From contig CM076849.1 of the NCBI GenBank assembly GCA_039519185.1, positions 62,826,587 to 62,890,586 on the forward strand: 64,000 nucleotides of DNA. The letters are read 5' to 3'. The position numbers and the translations under genes were made by a program. The notes under the pieces are model-generated. The model searched no databases. It was not told where the DNA came from and saw nothing but the letters and a program-made list of their open reading frames with translations. Origin of the DNA: Astragalus membranaceus (lineage: Eukaryota; Streptophyta; Magnoliopsida; Fabales; Fabaceae). Positions 21,506-33,112 of the stretch are shown here, piece by piece. The stretch's first letter is position 1; each line of letters opens with the position of its first letter.

Positions 21506-21943
21506 GATTGATACCTTGACAGCAAAGACTCAAAGCGCATGACCGGAGACGCAATAGAGTTCTTAACACTCACCCCCGGAAAAAGCCGTCATGTGACTTG
21601 TGATAGATAGAGGAAGAATCACCGGTAAAGGTTAGAAAAGTTTTATTCACCTCTAAACTGAAAATGTGCTTAAATCATAGTTTACTTAGTCAAACATGTG
21701 ACTTGTGAAACAAATTGATCTCTAAACCGCATTTCATGCATCTCTAAGGGAACATTTTTTTTAAGGCATGAAAACAAATAAAGTATTCTGATCATCCCTC
21801 TAAAACTGAGCATGTAGAATTATCATATCACCTTCTTAGAGGTTATGGTTAGAAAGGCGATAATATGATTGAGCAAAGTTGAATCGTCAAAATCAGCTAG
21901 TTGATACTTTTACAAACCCATTGCAAAAGGAAACCTGATTTTT
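21506..21943 (+). pseudogene. Fossil protease and RNase H remnants, unit 2
   Basis: The same remnants as in unit 1 occur here (YLDSKDSKRMTGD and an NQLVDTFTNPL-like tail). The shared deletion predates formation of the tandem array. The sequence runs into the gap at 21944. Confidence 0.75.
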
Positions 21944-22443
21944 NNNNNNNNNNNNNNNNNNNNNNNNNNNNNNNNNNNNNNNNNNNNNNNNNNNNNNNNN
22001 NNNNNNNNNNNNNNNNNNNNNNNNNNNNNNNNNNNNNNNNNNNNNNNNNNNNNNNNNNNNNNNNNNNNNNNNNNNNNNNNNNNNNNNNNNNNNNNNNNNN
22101 NNNNNNNNNNNNNNNNNNNNNNNNNNNNNNNNNNNNNNNNNNNNNNNNNNNNNNNNNNNNNNNNNNNNNNNNNNNNNNNNNNNNNNNNNNNNNNNNNNNN
22201 NNNNNNNNNNNNNNNNNNNNNNNNNNNNNNNNNNNNNNNNNNNNNNNNNNNNNNNNNNNNNNNNNNNNNNNNNNNNNNNNNNNNNNNNNNNNNNNNNNNN
22301 NNNNNNNNNNNNNNNNNNNNNNNNNNNNNNNNNNNNNNNNNNNNNNNNNNNNNNNNNNNNNNNNNNNNNNNNNNNNNNNNNNNNNNNNNNNNNNNNNNNN
22401 NNNNNNNNNNNNNNNNNNNNNNNNNNNNNNNNNNNNNNNNNNN
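21944..22443. other. Assembly gap, 500 N
   Basis: Exactly 500 N, which looks like a default gap size. By comparison with unit 1 and LTR 2 the missing sequence should be about 1.6 kb of copia interior and LTR. Confidence 0.95.
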
Positions 22444-22629
22444 CTTTACTGCTTTCCTGCTTTACTGTTATTCTACTTTACTGCTTTATATTCTAATTCC
22501 TTCCCTTCCACTCAACCTGCGCGAAAATTGATCTAAGTCATTGAAAAGGGGAAAAACGTTTTCGAAAGATCTGAAAAGTTTTTAAATCTCAATTCACCCC
22601 CCTCTTGAGACTGAAGCCACTTGGTAACA
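22444..22629 (+). repeat. Copia LTR 3, 3' end
   Basis: The final 186 bp of the LTR, ending GGTAACA and followed by ATTTC, the duplicated target site. The rest lies in the gap. Confidence 0.9.
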
Positions 22630-22720
22630 ATTTCGCTATAACTATACCCATTTAGGTTTCTGTTCTTTCACACACAACACATCCTCTAATTTCAACTTCT
22701 TTCACACATAACACAAGAAA

Positions 22721-23134
22721 ATGGACACCCTAAATACCCAATACTCTCATGATTCCACACCGACTGCCCTTCACCATCAGGGCAAAATCACCAACAGAGA
22801 AGGTGGTGCCTTTTTCTGGTGTTCAAAACCTATTTTATGCAGGCTTGCCGACAACATCACATTTGCTTCTCTCAAAGATAAATTGGAGCGTAAGGTGCAA
22901 GTAGAGGGTGACGAGTGAGAGGTCACAAGTATCACTTATCGCAAACCCTGTTTTGGCGATAATGGCTGTGTTAACTGGTCCTTAATGGTTGTGAAGACAG
23001 ACGATGACGTGCGCAACATGTTGAACATACATGACATGTTTCAGACTAAAAATCTTTTGGAGGTGTACGTGGAAACCACACGGAGTGTGGCCGAGATTAT
23101 TCGTCGTTTGCAACCAAGACAACGATCACACTGA
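22721..23134 (+). pseudogene. PB1-like-domain reading frame of MULE-associated type
   Basis: From ATG 22721 the frame runs 137 codons to TGA 23132, with one in-frame TGA at 22916. After it the frame resumes cleanly as EVTSITYRKPCFGDNG. Motifs such as ITYRKP, VVKTDDDVRNML and LLEVYVET recall the PB1-like N-terminal segment found before MuDR-type transposases in legumes. No transposase core or zinc knuckle follows. It may be a small MULE-derived gene or a truncated element. Polyadenylation-like AATAAA words lie downstream. The family assignment is from memory of the motif pattern. Confidence 0.5.
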
Positions 23135-23259
23135 CTACCCGATATGGACGATAACTTAATCTGTATTTATGTTTTAGTATTTATGTTTGTTTCTGTTGTA
23201 ATCCGCTTTTCAATCAATGTAATCCGCGTTTTTAATCAATTAAAATAAGTGTTCAGTTA

Positions 23260-23540
23260 AAAATAATAATCAGAAAATTAAAATAAATATACATTTCCGG
23301 ATTTATGTCCTATAGAATAAATCCGGAAGTGTTTTTTTTTTTTCGTTTTTCAAATATTACATCAAACAACGCGTTTCCGGAATAGAAAATGTGTTCCGGA
23401 TTTTTCTCTTAACACATAATTCCGGAAAAATTCATAAATATACGTTCCGGAATTATGTGTTAACAGTTAAATCCGAAACAATCAAAAACTTATGTTCCAG
23501 AATTATGTGTAAACAGGTAATTCCGAAAACTGGTTTGAGG
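23260..23540. repeat. TTCCGGAATTATGTG repeats
   Basis: Five or more diverged copies of a TTCCGGAATTATGTGTTAA-like word occur in both orientations. Related words lie at 14236-14275 on the other side of the copia array. They may be the subterminal repeats of the element that carries the PB1-like frame. Confidence 0.5.
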
Positions 23541-23880
23541 AATCAGGGGTAAAATTGGTAGTTTGGTCAATTTGGGGGGTACAATGTGTATGAGGAGGGT
23601 AAAATAAAAGCCTAAATGAAAACTTAGCACCTTTCAAACAGTGATAATATTCACTTATCAAGCTACTGCCACTAAAAGATTCACTTTACAGAAGTAAGTT
23701 GATTAAGAAGTTTCTTGCAAGAATGTAGGAGAAGAGGTTGCATGAATTCAGGACAAAGTAAGTTGAGAAGTAGAAAAAACACCTAACAGTCTTCTCTTGC
23801 AAACACTATTCTCAAAGCTCCTAATTGAAAAAGTTGTTCCACGAATTCAGAACAAACACAACTCATCATAGAAAATAAAC
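23541..23880. other. Unassigned sequence
   Basis: No gene, RNA or element boundary is supported here. Confidence 0.3.
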
Positions 23881-23882
23881 TA

Positions 23883-23973
23883 AAATCCTAAATTTGGAAT
23901 GCGATTCAAATCCTAAATTTGGAATGCGATTCAAATCCTAAATTTGGAATGCGATTCAAATCCTAATTGTCGT
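23883..23973. repeat. 25-bp tandem repeat, about 3.5 copies
   Basis: The unit AAATCCTAAATTTGGAATGC plus GATTC is repeated without mismatch and ends in a partial copy. Confidence 0.9.
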
Positions 23974-24113
23974 AGCAAATCAAGCAATAAACTTTCAGTT
24001 TATTGATTTACATGAAACACAATTCATAAAACAACCTGTCCAAAGAAACTAAACCTATCTATAAGAAGCTACCAATTTACCAAGTAAATCAAGCATACTC
24101 AAGAAACTATCGG

Positions 24114-25860
24114 TAACATCCTAAATTTTAGACGTCATAATGTTTAGAATGTTATCCATTTCTATAAAATCAGAGTTCTACACCGCTTATGGATTTGAAA
24201 CTTAACTTAGCTAGACGGAAATAAATCATATCTTTTAACTTACTAAAGGTAATTAACACGAAAGGATAACTTCATAACATAGCTGAAACAGTTAACTTAA
24301 GTTAGCTTTTACAACACTTGTTCAAATTCAGAAGTACGGTTCTCAAAATACTTATAACTTCGATTAGAATATTACAAGTTAAAGTATCAAACTAGTAAAT
24401 AACACATAACTAGGTTCTCTAAGGATCCTTGAAATTCTAGTAACTCAGTTCAGCAGCTACTTCTTCTCTATTTGCTTTGTCTTGCCCTGCTTATTTGAAA
24501 AACACCACAACATAAACAATAAGATACAATCTCAGTGAGTTCTTTCGAGACCCCTCACCTATACTCTCGTTGTTTTACTTATCTTTTCTCTTTCTCTTAG
24601 CACAACCTCGGGAAATTACTACACAATTCCCCCGAAAAACCCACCCGACAATAGCTATTGCTGAGTCAACTTCTTCTAGGCCTTGGTTTAGGGCTCAAGA
24701 CTTCTCTTTACCAAGTGTTCTCTTAGCTCGGGATCGTCATCCCCTTGGCGTCTTATGTAATTTACTTAGACTCTTTGGTTTTCTCACTCATTTAAAACGT
24801 CGGTATAACTCAGTCCATAATCATATAGTAAATAATGTTATTTAAGTTAGAGAAGGAATTGGATGGAAATTGGTACTCAAAAAAGCAACAAAATTGAGGT
24901 TTTAAAATATTGCACAGAAGTGGGAGCACGGGCCGTACGCTTGGGCGAACAGACCAGGCCTATTCCATTTGAACTGTGCGCCCAGTACAGATTCAAGCGC
25001 ACGGGTCGTGCGCTGAGACTCACGGTCCGGGTGTCCCCTACAGCAACAGAAATATTTACAGTTTTAATGTGTTTTTGAGTCTTCCAATGGTACCAAATCC
25101 ATCCTAAAACTTCACTAACTCCAAAATACATTAAATACCCTATGACTGAACACCAATTGCACACATAAACATTCAATATCCACCATCATATCTCTCATTC
25201 ATTGAACAATACAAGCATGCAATTCACCAAGTTTAATACTCACAATCAAATAGATCTAAGCATGTTATTTCAATGAATGACAATATATATATAGCTCTGA
25301 GTTTAAACTTATCAACAAGTACCATAATACTCAAAACCTCAACAATTTGACATTTGGGGGAAAAAGGAACTCACATTGACAATCCAATGTCATAACACAC
25401 AAATAAGACTTCCAACACACCAACAAGCTATCCCACCAGCTCCTCACTCTCAAACCAGCACCCATAAGTTTCCAATAATCAATCTCCAGCTCTCAAACCT
25501 CAAGGATCCTGAACTAAATCCATATGCAATTTCCCTTGAAGCATCCATGACCCTCAAAACCCACATGCATGAAGAACTAGTGATCAAGAAGGTGTGAAAG
25601 GTATAATTTCAGAAATGGTTGCTCAAACTTTTCCAAGGGTTGCAAAGATGGGGAAAGATAGAAGGAAGGAAATCTGGTTTCCTAAGTGATGGAGTGAGTA
25701 TTTGGCTTCCAAGTTACTGATTTTAGGGTTGGGCTTTTGAATTTGATGACCATATATTGCAAAAATAACCAATTGATATTGTTTTGATGCAGAGGTGCAA
25801 GAAAACAATTCTGTGTGTGCAACAATCAGAGGAACATCCCAGAAGTCAGGCCCAAGCCAC
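24114..25860 (-). repeat. Possible decayed solo LTR, low confidence
   Basis: The segment resembles in layout the minus-strand LTRs at 54427 and 58664: a GTAACATCC start, an AGACGGAAATA stretch, and a CTCAGTGAGTTCTTTCGAGACCCC region near 24533. It also has a GC-rich patch near 24930-25045 (GGGCCGTACGC, CACGGGTCGTGCGC). No matching right terminus or target duplication was found. The reading frames here look accidental. Confidence 0.25.
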
Positions 25861-25959
25861 ACTGATCAACCCAAACCAATGAGAACGGGTTGACACGGAA
25901 CCCTGCGGAGCCACACTGTTCAAACACGCGGGGTTTCTTCTCAAGAAACGGATCCAACC

Positions 25960-26412
25960 CGATCCACATCTATAAAAGGGAAGGTAAACCGAATTGCTTC
26001 ATTTTTTCTTTTCTACTCTCTCTCTTCTCCGCTGCGTTCTCTCTTCTTCTCTGAAATCCAGCTCTGCTAGGGTTTGCTCTATTCTTGAGCAAACTTGATG
26101 ATTGAAGTGTGATTTTGCTTCAATCTTACACCACGAAGGTTCGTTTACTAAATATACGCGAAACCCCTCAGTTTTGCGTTTGATTTCAGAGAGATTTCAG
26201 AAACCCTAGTTTCTGAAATATCTCTTCTAGCAACACTGATGCCTGGGTTTTGAATCGGACCACGAAACTAAGGTAATCACACTGTCACCTTTTTAATTGC
26301 TATTTTGGTTGTTGATTTTCTTCGCAAACACCTTAATCTGGCTTTTGTTCTTGTTTACACGTGCCTGGATGTGTTCCTTGAAGAACACAATCAACACCAG
26401 AAGCTGTGGATG
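25960..26412 (+). repeat. Promoter/leader-like module, copy 2
   Basis: It has a CTATAAAAGGG box at about 25971, then a CT-rich leader (CTCTCTCTTCTCC) and GCTAGGGTTTG. From 26074 it matches bases 1-330 almost exactly. Plant core promoters commonly show this TATA plus CT-rich leader order. No coding exon follows: the module ends where CACTA-1 flanking sequence begins at about 26424. Confidence 0.5.
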
Positions 26413-26451
26413 TGTTTCTTCGCAATGAACCTTTCAATTTTAAGAAGCTAT

Positions 26452-26452
<1 letters not shown>

Positions 26453-26488
<36 letters not shown>
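26453..26488. repeat. (TA)n microsatellite
   Basis: About 18 TA units to the left of the MITE-like copy B. Confidence 0.9.
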
Positions 26489-26490
<2 letters not shown>

Positions 26491-26491
26491 C

Positions 26492-26697
26492 GTGTATTAA
26501 GTGAGAGGAGAGTTTTAATATGAGAGAGTGGGAGGTGTAAATCTGAGTCATATAACAATACGTGGGTGGTTGAGATCAAAATGTATGTAGTTATCAAATT
26601 GACTATTTGTTTCAATCTCAACCGCTAACCATTTAATTGATGGCTACAATTTACTCTTCTCACCCTTTCATAATAAAAATGCCCCCACTTGATACAC
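26492..26697. mobile_element. MITE-like element, copy B
   Basis: Same 206-bp segment as 1388-1593 with one or two substitutions, again bracketed by TA tracts. Confidence 0.55.
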
Positions 26698-26701
26698 TTC
26701 T

Positions 26702-26713
<12 letters not shown>

Positions 26714-26782
<69 letters not shown>
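26714..26782. repeat. (TA)n microsatellite
   Basis: About 34 TA units preceded by GTGTGTGTGTG. Confidence 0.9.
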
Positions 26783-26786
<4 letters not shown>

Positions 26787-28774
26787 TGTATGTAGTCTCT
26801 AATCATATGAAAAATCATAAGGCATTCCTTCTATATATTAAAATCATAATTTATCATGAAATGATTTGTAATAGAATCTCCATTTACAAGGATATCACTA
26901 GTGGAAAAAAGATATTTAGCGTCAGTTAAATTGGACAATTAGTGTCGGTTATCGCCCGACGCTAAATCGCCTGATGCTAAATGTCACATTTAGCATCGGG
27001 TGTTTAGATAACCGATGCTAAATGTTCATTTCATCACTGTTTTTGCTGTCTGAAAATGACATTTAGCATCGGTTATTTGAAACAACTAATGCTAAATGTC
27101 CTGAAAAATGGCATTTAGCATCGGGTGTTTGAAACAACCGATGCTAAATGTCCTGAAAGTGACATTTAGCATCGGTTGTTCTAAATAACCGATGCTAAAA
27201 GTCATTTTTGATAAAAAAAAATGACATTTAGCATCGGTTGTTTCAAACAACCGATGCTAAATGTCATTTTGTTGATAAAAAAAAGACATTTAGCATCGCT
27301 TGTTTGAAACAAGCGATGCTAAATGTCTAGTTTCTTTTTATACATGCCTCACAAACATCACTAACAACATCAATTCATACAAGAAGAGAATAATATTCAA
27401 GAACTATATTGGTAATTACAGTCTACAAACAGTAAACTGTGAACAAGTACAACATTCTTTCAATATACAACTCACTGATCCAAAATGCACAACATCATTA
27501 CATAAATTAAAGCTAAGAACAGTCAATTAACACTAAAGGCTAACACTAGTAATAGTACTATATTTCATAGATATTTGTGGAGTAAGCCCTACAAATATGC
27601 CCTATCACAGCCAATTCCACCCTCAATAATAGCTTTTGCTGCAACAATCCGAGCAGCTTCATCCACGGTCTGCTTATTATCAAAACACAATGGATAGCAT
27701 CAAATAGAAGAAAAAATAAATCATGAAAATATTATTTAAGGAAGAGGTAAAATGTTTCTGGAACAACAGTAACAATGTTTCTGGAACACTAAGCAAAACA
27801 AAAAGAATCTAACAAAGTGGTAAAATGTTTATCAAAAAACAGCAACCTTGCTAAAACTTTTCCATCTGATAAGTATTTGATGAGTATCTGATGAGTTAGA
27901 AATAAGTATTTTCATTCTCAAGAAGATAAAATGGCACGTAGTAGTAATGTAGCGTTAAGGCAAATTATTCTTAGCACATCCTTCAATATTTTACCCTTCT
28001 TTTTTCTAATGATTGTTTCTGAAACACGTTTCAGATTGTTGAAAGGCATAATTCTATGATCAGCAATAGCATGCTCATTTTCAATAGACAGGAATGACTC
28101 CACATTTTCATCTGCTGCATCCACAGGATCCTATTTTTTGTATTCCAATGAATGAAAGAAAAAAATATTAGAAGATAAGAATCTAGTTGACAAAAAAAAT
28201 GAATAACAAAAAAATCAATAATTTGGGATTTTAAGATGGTGAATACCATACCTCGACATTTTGGGGTTGTATCTGTATTTGCTGAGGTTCTGGAGTTCTA
28301 TAAACTTGGTGCATCATCTATGTCATCGTGAAATTAGTTTGTATATTAGACAATACAAGGAAAGCAGTTTCATATAGAATATTTTGGAGATTTTTAACCA
28401 ACAATATGTATACACTAGAATTGATTGGATAGAAACATTCATCATTAGATTGATTCAGTTGATTTTTGAAATAAGCATTAGCTTTATTACCATAATTAGT
28501 GCTGGTGCCACTAACAGAACTATCAACCTTGGATCTTGAAGAAATGCAGCTTCCAATGAACCTCAAGCTTAGCCAACAACCAGTCTCTTCCTCTTAAAAG
28601 ACACAATTGAGAGATTCCAAAATTCAGGGTCCAAGCAATAAGGACACAACTTTCACTAAGGACTATACTAAGTACTAACAACAAGCATCTCAAATCAAGC
28701 ACTACACTATACAATTCACATATACTAGAATTAAAGCAAATTCTACATGCTTAAAAGAAGGAATAAAATTATAC

Positions 28775-28874
28775 CTAAAACAGCTCAGACTTTTTCGAGG
28801 GCTGCTTCTGATATAGGTCCCTCAGGAGACAAGGATGAATTGCAAGTATCATACAATTTCTGAATATACGGCAT
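28775..28874 (-). pseudogene. Captured cysteine oxidase exon 1, copy B
   Basis: Same 100-bp exon as 3860-3959, including the same TGA, so that mutation arose before the block was duplicated. One Glu codon has become Ala. The following exon present in copy A (3538-3695) is missing, because copy B jumps from the equivalent of about 3490 to about 3735 at 28640. Confidence 0.85.
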
Positions 28875-30518
28875 TGTATATAATCAATCTGAATATACAG
28901 TTACTGAGTTATTAGCAGTTCTCAGAAACCAGTGAACCACAAGAATGTAAACTGGGATCCAAAGGAGCACTTGGGAGTTTTTTTTGTTGATCAAAAAAGC
29001 AAAAGGAACAGCTTCCTTTCAACGCAACAATACATTTCATAGCAAATTCATCAACTCAACTCCAACTGCCAGCACCTTCAAAAGGGAAACAATTTACAAC
29101 ACAAATTAGATAGAAAAACAACGAGTTCAAACTTCAAAGCATAAATTACATGTTATCTGCTTCAAAAAAACATCAAAAGAAATAATCTTTGAAATTAAAA
29201 ACAAAAGAAGGAAGCATTTCCCCCTAAATTCATACCACCCAATTTCACACAAAAAACACAGCCCAAAACAGTTACATCAAACAAACAAACATGAGCAATC
29301 AGTGACAAAATGCATAAAATACAATTCAATCTCAAACCTTGAAGCAATGGCTCTTCTTATGCATTCACTCTCCTCTTGTAGCTAGCCTCATCATAGAAAC
29401 ATTTGGTCAAACACTATGTATGCAATATTTTCCATTCTCACACACTTCACATATATCCACCGCCGTCATCTCCGTTGCTGCTCACACCGCCGCAAGACCA
29501 TCGCATCGCAGCTCTCCCCTTCACTTCTCCCCCCGCCACTTCGTGTTCCACGTCTCCCACTTCACCACCGCCATAACTGGATCTCCGCTCACCGACGATC
29601 TCTCTCTCGCACGACTCTCTCTCACTGTTTGTATCTTTCCTTATGCCCTCTCAGCTTAAAACCCTAAGAGTGAAGAAAAAATTAGACAAAATAAAGAATG
29701 AATGAGAAGGTAAAGTGAGTATTCAGCCATAAATACATCTCTTTACGAAGATCGCAAATTCGGAAAAGTGAAGAAACAATGAAGGTTTTACCTCTTTTCC
29801 CTATCGCAAATCCGGAGCGCCTTTCGTTCTGTTCAGCGAGGGTGTGAGGATTTTTAGGTAGCGAGTGGGAGGAAGAGAGGAAGAGAGCCAGAGCTAGAGG
29901 AGAGAGGAAGAGAACGAACGAGGAGAGGAAGAGAGGAAGATATGCTATGGAAGAGAGTGAGAGAAGAGATAGAGAAGGTTCTGAGAGAAGAAGAGATCGT
30001 GAGACATAGAGATATGCTGTGAAAAACTAGAAATTAAAATCGACCTTTAGCATCGGGTGTTTAAACACCCGATGCTAAATGTATGTGCGTTAGACTTTTA
30101 GCATCGGTTGTTTAAACACCCGATGCTATATGAATGTGCGTTAGACATTTAGCATCGGTTGTTTAAACAACCGATGCGCTAACGCACATACATTTAGCAT
30201 CGGGTGTTTAAACAACCGATCCTAAAAGTAGGCGCAAAAATTGAAATCTTCCATTTAATTACAAATTTGCCACCGTGTCTACACACAGCTAGAAAAACAG
30301 GAATTAGAGACGACAAAAATCCGTCACTAAACAAGTAAAATCCGTCACTAATAAGGTTAGCGACGGAATTTGTGAGGGACCCAAATTCGTAACAAATTTT
30401 GGCGTCACTAAAATATTTGCGAGGGATATGTGAATCCGTCTCTATTAGAGAGGGATATTTCCCTCACAAAAACTCATAATCCGTCACTAAAAACAGAACC
30501 AAATCTGAAATAAAAAAG

Positions 30519-30750
30519 TCAAATTTCCGTCGCTAATAGCGAGGAACATATATCCGTCACTAATAGCGAGGAACATATATCTGTTTCTAATAGCGAGGAA
30601 GATATATCCGTCACTAATAGCGAGGAACACACATCCGTCACTAATAGCAAGGAACACACATCCGTCACTAATAGCGATGAACATATATTCGTCACTAATA
30701 GCGATGAACATATATCCGTCACTAATAGCTATGAACATATATCCGTCGCT
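30519..30750. repeat. 27-bp subterminal repeat array of CACTA-2
   Basis: Eight to nine tandem copies of a 27-bp unit (ATCCGTCACTAATAGCGAGG plus AACATAT). The unit length is a multiple of three, which explains the long repetitive reading frames here. They are not genes. Confidence 0.85.
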
Positions 30751-31067
30751 ACCAGAGATGAGACATTACCCAGCGAAATTCCCTATATTAGTACAGATGT
30801 TTTTCACAGATGTTTTTCGATACAAATTTTTCCACCTGAATATTTTTCAATAAAATTCCCTTTAAAAATTACATGAAGATATATTAAAACCAAACAATCC
30901 ATAGAAACCAAAAGTACTCTTAATTCATAACCAAAAGTACTGTCAATCCATAAAAAAAATTACATGTACCTAGTAACTTACAATCCAAAAGAAACATCAT
31001 TGTTTCATAAACCTAGTAACTTACAATCCAAAAGAAACATCATTGTTTCAAAAACACTAAACATACA

Positions 31068-31481
31068 TCAACAATCTAATTCTTCATCATAATAGTCATT
31101 ATTATTTTGTTGATCATCCTCGTTTGCAAGTGGAGGTGAAGGCGGACGTGGATGATTCTGAGAATAAGTCTCCATAAATTTCAGCATCTTCTCCTGTGTT
31201 GCAAGAAGCCCACCCACTTGCTCCTTAAGACTTTGGTTTTCAGCAGTCAAGTTAGAAAATGCAGTCTTCATTTGCATATATTCAGACATAGGGATTCCCA
31301 TAGATTGTTTGGAAGAAGAAATGTGGTTTCCACCTTCAGAACCTAAACCAAATATTCTTTTCTTCTTGTCTACACCTCCAACAACCTCTAAGAAGATGTT
31401 GTTGTCAGATTGCTCGCTACACACACCATCTCCTAGTGCCTCTTGTGAGTCTCTTTCAAGAATACGACTTTCATACTCATT
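31068..31481 (-). pseudogene. Transposase_24 (Ptta/En/Spm) C-terminal exon
   Basis: A minus-strand exon begins after a polypyrimidine tract and CCAG at 31482. It reads FLEVVGGVDKKKRIFGLGSE, the conserved C-terminal block of plant Ptta/En/Spm accessory proteins. A coiled coil (MKTAFSNLTAENQSLKEQV) follows, then a Pro/Asn/Asp-rich tail ending DYYDEELDC. About 138 residues remain; the N-terminal part and the TPase itself are not visible. It probably descends from the DNA-binding accessory protein of CACTA-2's autonomous relative. Confidence 0.75.
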
Positions 31482-32389
31482 CTGGAAAAAAAAATAATCA
31501 AACACATTTCAAATTGATTCACTAACTAAATAACAGTGTCCCTTCAACTATATACTGAACGCATTTTAAATTGCTAGCTACACTCAACAACACTGCTTAG
31601 ATGATTTATTTTTGCTATATTAACTAGTCCAGCAACCAACATGATAGATTCTTATAAATAAAATAAGAGATAAACAGAATGGGAAAAAATCAAATAAACT
31701 TCTATACATGATTGGATATCAACAGAATGGGAAAAAATTAATTACTGAAATAGGTTCTGAAAGCTACATGAAGTATCAGCCTAAATGTTAAACATATTGT
31801 CCTATTATATTTTTTGATGAAGTAAAATCTACATCAAGCTTAATGTAGAACTAGTTTTGTAACAAGCACTAAGCACACCCATAGGGTCATTCACTTTTTC
31901 AAGCATTATATTTATCCAATGCTGATACCAAATTTGAGAAAACAAAATAAGGAACAAGAGTTAACAATAATACAAGAGTTAATAAAATTCCGGAAGTGTT
32001 TACAATGATATCAGCAGAGAGTTAACAAGAGTTAACAAAATAAGGAACAAGAGTTAACAATAATACAAGAGCTAACAATAATACAAGAGTTAACATAGGT
32101 TTTCTAAGAAATTATCTTAATATGTGCAATAAGCTTGAAGTTGTTGGCAGAATATTGTTCAAAATTACAGAGGGGGAAAAGGGAGAGGATGAAGAACTTA
32201 CAGAGAGAGTGAGCGACCCGCAGAGAGAAGAGGAGAAGACCAGAAATTGCAACACCAAAAATGTTAGGGTTTTGAAGTGAAGAAGCGTTGATGATGGTGA
32301 AGACCAGAAATTGCAACACCAAAAATTCAGTGAAGAAGCGTTGATGATGGTGTTGATGATGGCGGTTACAGAGAGTGAAGAAGCGTTGA

Positions 32390-33112
32390 TGATGATGATG
32401 GTGGTTTTGAGCGTGAAGAACTTTGAGCGTGAAGAAGGGTTTTGAGCCTGAAGAAGAACAATGGGTTTTGAGCGTTGATGATGGTGTTGATGATGGCGGT
32501 TACAAAGAGTGAAGAACGGTTTGGAGCGAACGACGGTTGAGGTTACAGAGAAGGGTGTTGATGATGAACGATGGTTGAGAGAACGAAAGAAGGGTTTGAG
32601 AGAACGAGAGAAGGGTTTGAGAGACGGATTTCACACTAGAGAACGAGAGAACGATGGTTCGGTCAAACAAAAAAAAACAAGTGAGGGAAGTGAAAACGAG
32701 TGCGCTGTTTGGGTAAGTGAATATTTTGTTAGAGACGGATTTTTTATTCCTCGCTATTAGTGAGGGATTCCTTCCCCTCTCAAAATCCCTCTCTAAACGA
32801 ATTAATGGAGGGAAATGAAAACAGAAGGGCACTGTGTGCAAAGCAAATTTTTGGTTAGAGACGGATTTGTTATTCCTCGCTATTAGTGAGGGATTCTTTT
32901 TCTTCTCAAAATCCCTCTCTAAACATCTTTTGAATGTTTTGCGACGAATTTAGCTACGGAATTATTAGAGAGGGATATTTTTGGTCTCTATTTCCGTCAC
33001 AAACGTAAGTTAGTGCTGGCTACCTTTTTTCGTCACTAAATCCCTCACTAATAGTGAGGGATACTCATCCATCTCTAAAAATTGGTCTCTAAAATTAATT
33101 TTTCTAGTAGTG
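32390..33112. repeat. Right-side repeats of CACTA-2
   Basis: Repeats of GAGAAGGGTTTGAGAGAACG (32560-32640) are followed by CCTCGCTATTAGTGAGGGATT units (near 32745, 32875 and 33040). The latter are complementary to the left array and end at the terminus. Confidence 0.75.

Larger units (their letters stand above)
14434..22634 (+). mobile_element. Tandem Ty1-copia array, three LTRs and two interiors
   Basis: The order is LTR 14439-15861, interior 15862-18370, LTR 18371-19794, interior 19795-21943, a 500-N gap, then the last 186 bp of a third LTR ending at 22629. The outer ends are flanked by the 5-bp duplication ATTTC (14434-14438 and 22630-22634). A single insertion event therefore bounds the whole array. 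Both interiors encode gag and only fossils of protease and RNase H, so neither unit is autonomous. The primer site is TGGTATCAGAGC (initiator tRNA-Met). Confidence 0.92.

Noticed and set aside
22444..22629. Separate solo LTR after the gap
   Set aside because: The ATTTC duplication pairs with 14434-14438, so it is the third LTR of the tandem array.
24570..24845. 91-residue frame starting MFYLSFLF, possible signal peptide
   Set aside because: It sits in probable decayed LTR sequence, with no conserved motif or supportive context.
30487..30738. Repetitive open frames reading MFLAISDGY-type units
   Set aside because: Direct consequence of a 27-bp repeat whose length is divisible by three; no start context or domain.
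30487..30750. Regular 27-bp repeats resembling a CRISPR-like array
   Set aside because: The units are contiguous without unique spacers and form the subterminal array of a CACTA element in a plant genome.
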